Source: Rhytidiadelphus loreus
Taxonomy: Eukaryota > Streptophyta > Bryopsida > Hypnales > Hylocomiaceae
Assembly: GCA_947034895.1 (NCBI GenBank)
Contig: OX344763.1
Location: 41,105,025 to 41,169,024, forward strand
Direction: 5' to 3'
DNA length: 64,000 bases
The position numbers were made by a program, and so were the translations under genes. The notes beneath the pieces were generated by a model. That model was not told the DNA's origin and searched no databases. It saw only the letters and a list, made by a program, of their open reading frames with translations. Of this stretch, positions 50,850 to 61,126 are shown piece after piece (position 1 is the stretch's first letter; the number at the start of each line of letters is the position of its first letter).

Positions 50850-52339
50850 CTAATATGAGTGACGGAAGTGGTCATCTGGAATAGGCCAATTGTAAGAATT
50901 AGTAAATCGTTGGATGATTTCGGAAAAACTTCCGCGCTCTGCAATCACTGGATTGCAAAGGCGATCCAAGTAGAGGTGAAATACCCTTGCCAAATCGTGG
51001 TGGCTAAACCTCGTATGTCCTTCATTTTCACGATGAAGCGATGTGTAGGCCTCTGACATGCATAGTTTGTTGATCCGTTGAGCTATTCGACCAACGGCAT
51101 ATTCCTCCAATTTACGTGATAAAGTTGGAATCATTTCCACATCCGCATCTTTGCGGTGCACATATGCAATTGAAGGGTCCACCCACCACCTTCGGTTCAA
51201 AGCTGCATTCCGATCTGCCGCAGATGTGAACGTACACAAAGACTTCATTGGTTCAGTACGAACCGTAGACATGCCCCAATCGCAAACTCCAATGTAAACA
51301 CGTGATTCATCCTCAAGAAAGTGAAACATGATATTGTTGGGAGAAATATCATTGTGTAGATGACCAGCATTGTGGACCGCATTCATGATATGCACCAATG
51401 CCCATGCCAACTCGGTGCGCTTCTTTCTCCATCGACCAAGACGGAAAGCTTAAATCACCTCTTCAGGCGTTGGTCGTGAATAAGACAATCGAATGGCAAT
51501 GTTATCTGGATAATCATTATCGAGGATTAACATTTGCCACAATGTACCACCATTCCACCAATATGCATACCCTTCATTGTTTGTTGCATGGACAGCGGCA
51601 AACCGAATAACTCCGTCATGTGGAATCCTCACTGCCATTGATTCGTTTTGGTGCTCCAACTTCGCAAGTTGAGGACAAATCTGTTGTTGATGAGATATCT
51701 TTGCAGCAAATTTCCAAAATGACGGAATCTCATGACTTCCTTCAATTCGAACTCTACGAATTGTTGCATATCTGCCCTTCAAGATTTTGTCATTTTGTAG
51801 AATCATCCTTGCTGTGTCTGATAGTGCTATGAGATGTTGTCGTCCACGTTGCAATTCTACATCTCCCTCATCCGAAGTCCACCAACCCAATGACCCTTGC
51901 CGATTCCGTCTCTTTGCAAATGGAGCGCAACGACGAACAAACAAGTTAGCTTTGAGAATGACTTGTTCAAAGCTTTCATCACTTACACGGTGTTCCCTCC
52001 CGTATTTTTCTAGGATCACCTTCGCATTCTACAATGCGTCTTGCACCCTATTCTTCAAAAATTGTTGGAAGTCCTTCTCCATTTCATGAATCCATTCTGG
52101 AACATTTAGAGCATCCGTGAACTTCTGTGTCATATCCATCTTGAATTTGTCTACACACTCCTCTTGGTATCTCAATATCTCACATATTTAGTGTCAAGAG
52201 ACACAGTAGCTTCCGCCTCATAAAACTTCACAATGTATTCAATCAAGAATGCTTTGCAAGCATTGGAAGGAAGTTCACGTGTTGAGTCAATATCGGGTAC
52301 CACATTCTTCTCCTTCGCCGCTTTCTTCGGTCTCGGCAT
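50850..52339 (-). pseudogene. Gene B: transposon-borne protein kinase-like gene
   Basis: Starts at ATG 52339 (MPRPKKAAKEKN) and ends at the stop 50850-50852. Kinase signs: a FAAKI lysine motif near 51700, the catalytic-loop motif HNDISPNNIMF at 51356-51324 (H-x-D-x-x-P-x-N), and CDWG in place of DFG at 51284-51273. The HxDISxxN loop recalls FunK1-like and small-molecule kinases more than plant receptor kinases. The first ~160 residues have no kinase motif. Disruptions: a frameshift near 52180, TAG at 52029-52031 and TAA at 51450-51452. A TATA-like CATATAAGG on the minus strand lies at 52571-52563. The cargo role inside a hAT element is inferred. Confidence in the kinase assignment is good; function is unknown. 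Confidence 0.7.
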
Positions 52340-52539
52340 CGTAAAAAGTATGAATTTTTAGTCCCAATTTAATTCATAAAAAATTACAGTGCACCAAGTA
52401 CACACAAACTAGAAGAAACAGGCAAAATATAGGCCCCCAAAACCCAACTCCTACCTTCCCTACGAAAGGAGCCAATGGAGGATAAACCACCAAGCTCTCC
52501 GCTCTCTCTTGCAAAGTACAAGGGGGAAGGCAAAAGTGA

Positions 52540-52880
52540 GAGCGGACGGGCCGTCTACGCCGCCTTATATGAGGCGGACGGCCTCGAGGTCCGCACGAGC
52601 GGACAGACCCCACGGCGGACAGCCAACGGTCCGCCTCGCTTCGGTCGTCCGATCAAACGGACGGATCAGCAGTCCGCTTCATTGGACGGCCAGAACAAAT
52701 TGCACAGGCGGACGCCGATTCCGCGACGTGGACGGCAGCGCCGAAATCGCGGACGGCGGCTTGCAGCACGCGGACGGGGGCCTCCATAGGCGAACGGGGG
52801 CTCCAACGGGCGGATGGGGGTTCCAACAGGCGGACGGCAGTGTCGGAACGGAGGACGGCGGGGTCCGCCTAAGCGGATGG
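52540..52880 (-). promoter_or_regulatory. CGGACGG array and TATA-like box upstream of gene B
   Basis: Dense GCGGACGG and GGCGGACGGCAGTGTCGG words lie just upstream of gene B. The TATA-like CATATAAGG (minus strand, 52571-52563) is about 225 nt before its ATG. The word GCGGAC(G/A)GCAGTGTCGGAA is shared with the array upstream of gene C, so the two arrays have a common origin. Confidence 0.55.
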
Positions 52881-52919
52881 GGGAGGGATTTTGAAGTGCA
52901 TCCCGCCCAAATTGGTCAT

Positions 52920-54240
52920 TAGAGCCTTAGGGGTCCTTGAATCCTTGATGTCACCAGTTGGCAGGCCCTCCGGTTCAATTTAATTTTTAATGTGGTTCCT
53001 TTGTGCCAATGGCGCTGGGATTTCATTTGATCTATAAATTAAAAAATAAATAAAAAATGGATGTGTGAATTTAGGAATTATCTAAAAGATTCACATATTT
53101 TTGTATGTTGTTTTTACGTGCATGCATTGAGTTTATAGTTTTTTCTTATTTTCTAGTGATGGAATTGAGTTTCCTATGAAATAAACTTTTAAATGAAATA
53201 AAGAATTTAACGCATGATAATTTAATTCTACTTATTCGAACTTCGAGAAATAACTTAAAGCTTCTCATTGTCCAAATGAAGCTATGAGGTTTTTTTCTTG
53301 TATGTCAACACCTCATAAAATGGTCATTTCAAGACCAAAGACAAAAAATCTTTTAAATGGTATTTTGGGTTTAGGGGATATTAGGGGCTCGTAAAGGTTT
53401 CGATACTCTAGTATGAAAATGTGTGGAAGTAGATTTCTAGAAGTCTACCCCCCCCCCTTTGAGTTGAATGAATTTATTGATTTCAAATGTATTGATTTCC
53501 ATTCTTTAAAGAATCATATGGTGCCAAAATATTAGCACCAAAAATATCAAGTTAAATTAATTCTAGTATGAAATTATAACTTTCTCAATCACTAGGGTGG
53601 GACAACGTGCTATGAAAATAGTGCATACACTTGTCTTCTTATAACCTCACAAGTCCATGGTCATTTCACTCTCCAAGTTCATGTGCACCCTACTAGGCAT
53701 TCAAGCAAAATTTTTAAAGTCTAAACATCTACATGGTTAGGGAATGCAAGGACAAATGTTTCTTTCATTGTGGATACTAAAAGCCCATGTTCTTTTTTCA
53801 TACGTACAACACACTTTGAATGGCTTGGGCACTCAAACCCCTAAAAGATTTGATCCATTGGAAAATGAATCAACTTTGAATATTACATGAATTGGACCTT
53901 TGGAATTGTTTGCAATTGAATAACTCCTTTCCATTTTGTTATTAGTTCTATTTGGAATTTTGGATGGCATATTTGTTTATCCAAAATCAAAGACAAAGGA
54001 TTGTGATTGTTACCCCCATTTTGACAACGAAAGGCCTAAACCCTATATCCTAAATCCTAACAAGGGTTTAGAGGCATTGAATTAGTCAAAATACTACCTT
54101 TGAGTCGGTGGATTGCCTTGACATTTATGAAAACCAAGTCAATGCTTCGAACATTGAAACATTCCTTCATCAATGAGCACCCGGTACTAGTACAACATCT
54201 CTACATTCCCAAATGAAAAAATCCTATGCTTCTGAAAATC
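52920..54240. other. AT-rich insert splitting the divergent B/C promoter region
   Basis: No gene. Part of it (about 53690-53840) is an inverted, diverged copy of 31430-31600 from the large repeat unit. It therefore looks like repeat DNA inserted between the two GC-rich arrays. The right part (about 53990-54080) has CCTAAACCC-type words. Confidence 0.5.
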
Positions 54241-54299
54241 AAGAGAGGACTTGAGGACTCAAGAGGGTGAAAACAAGGCCCAAACTCCCCAAAGTGTGC

Positions 54300-54580
54300 T
54301 TGGGCGGACCTCGGGGAGGGAAGGGCGGACGGACCCGTCGGAAATGCGGACAGCAGTGTCGGAAAGGCGGACGGATCCGTCGGAGCAAGCGGACGGGGGC
54401 CCCGATAGGCGGGGGGCAACAGGCGGACGGCGGCGTCGAGAAGGTGGACGGCATCGTCGGATTTGGAGACGAATGGGCCATCCAATTGAGTGGACGTTCG
54501 GGTCCACTTCGCGATGTTCGGGGAAGGCTCGGTGGCAGACAATTTTAGGTTTGGTTTCGGACGGCTATAAGGACGGACGG
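54300..54580 (+). promoter_or_regulatory. CGGACGG array and TATA-like box upstream of gene C
   Basis: GGGCGGACGGACCCGTCGG, GGCGGACGGATCCGTCGG and GCGGACAGCAGTGTCGG follow one another. CTATAAGG at 54565-54572 lies within GGACGGCTATAAGGACGG, about 240 nt before the ATG at 54808. Homologous words occur in the gene B array. Confidence 0.6.
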
Positions 54581-54807
54581 CCTTCTTGTTTTTTCTCACT
54601 TCCCTCTTCTTCCTAGGACTCACAACCGTGTTGGATGTGCTACTGTTGCTTCATTGTGCCAGTTGCTCCTACATGGTAGAGAGGTGGGGTCATTCATCTT
54701 TCATTATTGGTTCATATACAAGCATTCATTGAAACTTGGGTGGATTGAAGACACGTACTTTTGGTGACTATTTAAATTCAATTTGGGACAAGTTCAAGTT
54801 GACAACC

Positions 54808-57800
54808 ATGAGTGGTCAAGGCGTTGAAGGTAGTGGTGGGTTGACCGGCGGAGGTGACAATAGTAGGAGGCCTAAACCAAAGGGGACCGCCCATGAGCTC
54901 CACTATGAGATTTTAGATGATCCCAACATCAAAGCAAAGGGTGGTTGGGAAGCGGAGGAAGCGGAATATTGGTCCTCCAAAACGTGCAAGAAGTATGTGA
55001 AGATGTACCACATCAACAAGTTGTGGCCTAGGGAGGCCCACATCATCCATACTCGTGGTTTTTGTTGCAAGCCAGGGAATTGCAACAATGCGCATTTCAT
55101 TCATCGAGCGCATGAAGTTTGGTGGGCCCTCTTCGGGGATAAAGCAATGTCCAAGGGATATGTAAACTACAGCTTGGCTTCTATGGTGTATGTAGAATTG
55201 ATATTGGCACGCAAGGTGGATTGGAGTATGTTTCCAACGACAGCGAATGCTCCACATGTACTTGAATGTAATCGGAAAGATATTCCCGATTTGTACAATC
55301 CACAGGTAGGGCCAAGTGAGGCATTTAAATCCAAAAGAGAGGTCAAACCAATGACAATGACTATGACCAAGGACGTGGAGGTCACAAGTTCGGCACTGCA
55401 ATTGGCTTCAACACAAAACCGTATGGCAATGATGGATTTCAAAGGCGAGCATGTGGAGGGAGACATATTTTTAACTCCTCCAACGGATTTGATATGCACA
55501 CCAAATGGAACAACAATGGTGGAGCACGTGGCTCCATCCGCACCACATGAACGTCAGGATGAGGTCATTGAGGGAGAAGTTGCTAACGCTAGTATTGCCA
55601 TTCAGAATCTTATAGACAGCAATGCTTTAAATCATTTGGCAAGTACTTCGAAGCAAAGTTTGCCGAAGAGACTGAGCCCGACATTGAATCTAGGAGTTGA
55701 GGTGCATCCTTCACCTCATCATGGAGAACAATCGGATGGCGTGCCGCTAAATGAGACCATTCTTGGCGGATTTATCGATTCCAAGTATCCACATTTGTCA
55801 TCTTTGAGGACATCAAAATGGCAAATTGTTTGTCGGATGCCCTCGGTTGCATTATTAGAATCTTTGTGTAAAGGTTCACATTTGTGGCGGTCACATGAAG
55901 AACGTTTAAAGAACATGGAGCCCACCAATGAGGATGGCACGAGTAACGGAGGCGCGGAAACCCAACATGAGCCTTCCGAAAGTCAATGGGCTGATTTTGT
56001 TTTGACCGCATCAAAATTGGCAGTTACGGCTCAATTTGTAGCTGAAGTTGCTCCAAGGCTGCAAGAAGTTGCAACGGATTTTTCCAAATTAGCGCTTGAA
56101 TTGTTGAGTGGTGCCTTGGAGTTTGTAAAGTTCAGCCAATCTATGACACCATTTCTCGACGAGCAGGTTATAGACGAAGGTTTTGAGGGAATACCAAGAG
56201 GAGATCAAGAAGTATAAGGGTATAGATGTTGAGAATCTCAAGTTGGCGACAGATGCTTCAGAATTGAAAGAGAAGCTAGAGACATTGGAGGCTCAATCAA
56301 AGCTTCGACATAATACATTGCTTTTCCAAAGGAAGTTTATTGAAGACTTGGAGTACGAAATTGTAGCGTTGAAGAAGAAAATCCGAGAAGGTGAAGTGGA
56401 TGTTGAGAAGGGAAAGGAGAAAGTGGAGGACATACTAGATGGCATTGAGGAAAACAACAATCTGGATTTGTTATATTTGACCCCCATCGGTATACTAATT
56501 CCACATTCCACGATGCTTCCATGCAAACGGAAAGCAATGAGGTCGAAGAATTGAAGCAAAAATTGAACGAGGTCACCGAAGAAAACACGCGTTTGGAGGC
56601 CGAGTTGAAACGACTGCAACGGATAGTGCAATTGGATGAATGTATGCTGAAGAGCACTTTGGACTCTCGATGGTTGGCATGGGTGCAAAAACTCGGAGAC
56701 AAACCGTCTATAGTATCACAAGCAATGAAAGGGCTACTCAAATTGGCAATGAAGTCGGATGAAAAATGCGATAGCGTGGAGTCCTCTCTTTGGCGTTTGA
56801 AGAAGATGTTTGATTTACATCCAACAGGGTCCACCGAAATCACATATTAGGGAGACATGGATGCAATGTTCAAGCGTTTGAACCACACGAAGAAGGAAGA
56901 GGTGGCCCCCATTAATTGGGCCTTGGAACTAGAAGAAGGTTGGGTCCCTTATCCCACGCTTTCGGCACACATCAAGAAGAATAACAAGACAATGGTACAT
57001 GCTTGTGATCCTTCGGCCTTAATATTGGAGGGTCATTGTAGCCTTTGTCGAGTTCATTTTGGCCCCGAGGGAGCCCTCACCATGGGCCAATGTCCCCACA
57101 CTTTCCACATCACATGTATAGTCAGAGCATCCCTTGTTCGTTCAGTGTGCCCCGAGTGTCGTTCTCCCTTGCCTCCTAGGTTCTACGAAATGCTCAGGAT
57201 CTTAGAAGCTATGCCCTCCGGCCATGAATACAATCGATGGACCCTTCCGTTAGACCAAGCGCCATTCAAGTTTCAAAATTATGCGCATTGGGGAAAAAGT
57301 CTAACGTGGGATTCGGTAAATTGTACACATGGGCTATATGAATCATCGGAGGTGCTGATAGATTCTTTGGTGTGGATGACCCACGATCGAGAGGTGGAGT
57401 TGCGAGCTAGAGGTATTGCCAACGAGGAGGATCGAGAAGTGTTTTGTCGTAGTATGGGGGGCCATTGGAGCATGCAACACCACAAATTCTTTCGATTTCC
57501 CGAAAAGGAAGTGAAGAAAGGACTAGATGGCAATTGGATAGAGGTGGAGCCTACACAAGAGTTTAATGAGCAATACGGGGATTACAATCACACTTTGCTA
57601 GGGAGGGCCCTCTTTTTATCAAAGTTGGAGGAAGCTGCACAAATTCGTACCTTTGTGGAACTAGATGGGCAATCAAGCACAAAAAATTCAATGGTGGAGG
57701 TGGCAGGGGCATTTGATAAGAGGATGGGTGAAATCATAATGCATTGGAGGGCATTTTTATTGGGGGGAGAAGAACCAAAGTGGTTTTCCAAGAAAAATGA

Positions 57801-58011
57801 TGATGACGTGGTCAACTTTTTGGTAGATAAAGTAGATGCTGCTTTGAGAGCGTTGAAGGCAGAAGACGTGGATTTGACTCCAAAACGGAAGAATAAATGG
57901 AAGATTGAAGACGAGGATGACTACTCTCCGAATACCAAACGACACTTTTCCACAGTAGACATGGAAGCTGCATCCAGGGGGCCCATGAGTGGCAGAGGTC
58001 TTGGTCCTTAA
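54808..58011 (+). pseudogene. Gene C: Cys/His motif, coiled coil and RING-H2 protein
   Basis: From ATG 54808 (MSGQGVEGSGG) the frame runs to 56217. An N-terminal Cys/His segment (TCKKYVKMYHINK, then GFCCKPGNCNNAHFIHRAHE) is shared with gene A. A coiled-coil part continues in another frame at about 56190-56520 (LKEKLETLEAQSK, EYEIVALKKKIREG). The original frame resumes at about 56521 (EENTRLEAELKRLQ). TAG at 56848-56850 precedes the last part. That part has a RING-H2 finger at 57037-57159: C-x2-C, C-x-H-x2-H-x2-C, C-x2-C, then a ~250-residue tail with FRFPEKEV and a KRKNKWK basic segment. A RING-H2 suggests ubiquitin ligase activity. The two compensating frameshifts and one stop make this copy a pseudogene, unless it is spliced in a way I cannot see. 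I do not recognise the full architecture. Confidence 0.7.
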
Positions 58012-58429
58012 ACACGTTGGGCAAGTGCAAGGCTAAAGGATAAAGAGGGTTCGTCGCGTCTTTCTGAGGGAGGTAGCAATGATAATATATAGGGTAGTTA
58101 CACCTTGTTTGTATTTCGATATGACATTATGGAGTGTTGCTTATTTTGAATCTCGAGAGGATTCAATACTATTAATTCACAACATTCATAGAATGCTATG
58201 AATTGCTTTTCATTAATATAAAAATATGTGGATTACTCAAATGTTTTTGAATTAACTCTCCTAAGTTTTTGATATTTTATGCGATACTTTTTTGTCAAGT
58301 ATGATTTTGGACATGCCTATCTTTCAACATAATTTTATCTCATTAATTTCTTAATTCCTAAAATATCATGCATCTCTAAACTAAGTCCTTAAAATTAAAA
58401 CTTGTAGAATTAGTCAAAATCCAGCAGCC
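58012..58429. other. 3' flank of gene C
   Basis: Past the TAA at 58009 the frame stays open for 26 codons (TRWASARLKDKEGSSRL and on) to a second stop near 58092, so the TAA may be a late change. The rest is AT-rich and without a gene. Confidence 0.45.
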
Positions 58430-58850
58430 GTCTGCTAGTCCGCCACTCACTTACAATTTTGACGCTGCCGTCTGCTAATCCGCCACTCGCTTACAATTTC
58501 GACGCTGTTGTCCGCCTGTCGCAGCTCATCATCCACGATTCTGTCGCTGTCGTCCGCAATTTCGACGTTGCCATCTACCTGTCGCAAGTCGCCGTCCGCG
58601 ATTCCGTCGCTGCCGTCCGCTTGTCAGAGGTCGTCGTCCGCGATTCCGTCACTACCGTCCACCTGTCGGAGGTCGTCGTCCGCGATTCCGACGCTGCCGT
58701 CCGCGTGTCGGAGGTCGTCGTCCGCGATTCCGACGCTGCCGTCCGCGTGTCGCAGGTCACCGTCCGTGATTCCGACGTTGCCGTCCGCCTGTCGCAGGTC
58801 GCTGTCCGCGATTCCATCACTGCCGTCCGCATTACCGTTCTCGAAACCGT
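58430..58850. repeat. 42-bp GC-rich minisatellite upstream of the transposase gene
   Basis: About ten units of GTCGTCCGCGATTCCG, then ACGCTGCCGTCCGC, then GTGTCGGAG, 42 bp in the best units. Because 42 is a multiple of 3 and units lack stops, several frames stay open, giving false proteins on both strands. It holds the same CCGTCCGC motif as the other arrays and lies about 310 nt before the transposase ATG, so it may be its regulatory array. Confidence 0.85.
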
Positions 58851-60672
58851 TGGGGCTTTAGAAATGTTTTAGTTTTTGCTGCTCAACGGTCATGAGGAAT
58901 GGGCCTGATCTGAATTCTATAAGTTCTTAGAATTTCAGATTAACAAGCACTCCTGAGAAACTGAACACTAAGATTTCCAAGGGCTAGGAGCTGCAATTTA
59001 TTTTGTGTCCCTTGCTTGGTAATGCATAGTTCAGTGGACAGGGGGGCTTTGGTTTCCAAGGCTTCATTCACACATTGTTTCTAATATTTTTTACAAATCT
59101 TATCCAACGGTTACATTTTTAATTTGAATCCAATATACGGAATCGGAGGTGATCACTATGAGCAAGGATTGGTCTTCTTGGTATGGCTTCCCGGAGGTTG
59201 GTAAAGTGCAATGCCGGTTTTGCAACTTTTTGTTTGCCAAGAAAGTAAGCCGGATGTTTAGCCATTTAGGATACCAAGGCACATCGGGGGCTCGTGACAA
59301 AGGAATTAGCCTTTGCTCAAAAATGACATCTCAAGTTTGAGCTTTATTTTTGGGTTGCCAAGGGGTGAGTCCACGAAGATCGTTTCTAAACAATGTGGAT
59401 GGCAGTGGCATACCTATGGCTATGCGGGAATGCAATAATTCAAATGGAAGAAACATGGCACGGTCTACACATTCCGACTCATGCATTGCACCGGAGGATT
59501 TGGATCCATTGTCTTCTAAAGTGAACCTAAGTACACAAAGATCAAGTGAACGTGGTACTCCGCGGGGATCAAGCAATAGGCCTCTGATTAGTCAAAAGCA
59601 AAGTAGTCTGGTGAATGGATTTGAAGAAGCAAATAAACGCAAGTTGAATGCGGTGTGGGCCAATTTCTTTTATGCTGCAAACATACCATTTGTTGTTGCG
59701 AGGAACCCAGCATTCAAAGAAGTGGTGAAGAGAACAGTCGAGTTTCAACGGCCTTATATCCCACCGTCATATCACGACTTACGCCATAAATTGCTTGACC
59801 AAGCAAAGGCAGACATTGAGGTCAAACTCCAAAAGCAGACCGAACACAGCATTAGGAAGTTTGGAGCAACATTGTCTATTGATGGATGGACGTCGATTAC
59901 GAATCGGCCATTGATAAATGCCATGCTCGTGTCTTCTGCGGGTGAGCAGTTTTTGGAATCGATGGATACGACAGGGCACGAAAAAAATGCAACATACTTG
60001 GCTGGCATACTTGAGAGATTCATAGAACAAGTAGGTCCCAACAATGTGGTGCAAGTGAGTACAGATAATGTGTCAGTGAACCCTATAGCATGGAATTTGA
60101 TATCTAGTAAATATCCCCACATTTTTTTTCAAGGTTGTGTGGTGCACGCCCTCAATTTGTTGCTGAAAGATTGGGGGAATGAACAATGGATTGAAGAGGT
60201 CGTGGAAAATGCCTGTATTGTGGTGAAATTCTTCAAGAAGCGGCACATGCCACTTGCAATATTTCGGAAGTACTCACCGGAGTATAATTTGTTGATGGCG
60301 GTGGAAACAAGGTTTGCCTCTAATTACAACATGATTGGGCGCATGCTGAAGGTCAATGGGAAGTTGCAACAAACAGTGACAGACCCGCAATGAATGTCGG
60401 ATGGTGAAGAAGATAATTTTGAGCGAGCATTTTTGGCGCCGTTGTCAAAATTTCAAGGACTTGTCGGCTCCCGTTGTAAATGGTCTACGTGACTTGGATG
60501 CAAAGAGGCCATGCATGGGCAAGGTGTTGCATATAATGAGGAAATTAGAGAAACATGTCCTCTCTTTAGATAAACCGCCTTTTCGTTTATCCTCAGACCT
60601 TGCCCTTCCACTAGTGCAACCGTATTATGCCCAACGGGAATTGGTGGAGACCGATCTACATTATGCAGGAGC

Positions 60673-61126
60673 CAGGGTTGTCACCGTCACGTCCTGTCCG
60701 TCCGTCAGGATGTCAGGATTCAACCCTAGCGTCCGTCAGGATTACAAAAAAAAAAAAAAAAAATTTTTTTTTTTTTTTTTTTTTCGCTGGACGGTCCGTC
60801 CGTCGACCTGGACGGGTGGTCTGTCCACCTTGACGGGTAGTCCGTCCACTGGGACGGTCGGGCCGTCCCCTGGACGGTCAGATTGTCGACCTGAACGGTG
60901 GACGGACTGGCCGTCCAAAAAAAAAAAAAAAAAAGTTTTTTTTTTTTTTTTTTTTGACGACCTGGCTGTTCACTGGTCTGCTCCAGGGTGCCAAATTCGC
61001 TGTCAAAAAAAAAAAAAAAAGTTTTTTTTTTTTTTTTTTTTGGGCTGACGGCAATACCGACGCGTCAGGACGCGTCATGACATCCGGACGTGAAAAGCCC
61101 ACGTCACGTCCGGATAGACAACCCTG
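60673..61126. mobile_element. 454-bp hAT MITE inside the transposase gene
   Basis: Ends CAGGGTTGTC and GACAACCCTG. The 8-bp GCAGGAGC lies on both sides (60665-60672 and 61127-61134). Removing the MITE and one duplication restores the frame reading LHYAGALLNPYL. The ends differ from those of the 15-kb host in two of ten bases, so the same transposase may have moved it. The interior is GTCCGTCC-rich with three A/T palindromes. Confidence 0.92.
60746..61041. repeat. Three A-run/T-run palindromes
   Basis: A18T21 at 60746-60784, A18-G-T20 at 60917-60955 and A16-G-T20 at 61005-61041. Each can fold into a perfect hairpin of about 16-18 bp. They are separated by GGACGG-type sequence within the MITE. 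Confidence 0.95.

Noticed and set aside
54201..54623. Pro-rich minus-strand and Arg/Gly-rich plus-strand frames
   Set aside because: They lie over the GC-rich CGGACGG array upstream of gene C. Open frames there follow from base composition.
58459..58872. 137-codon open frame, with overlapping frames on both strands
   Set aside because: It is the 42-bp minisatellite read as protein. Unit length is a multiple of 3 and units lack stops, so several frames stay open.
60700..61048. Lys/Phe-run protein ends within the transposase frame
   Set aside because: The runs are A/T palindromes of the inserted MITE, not coding sequence.
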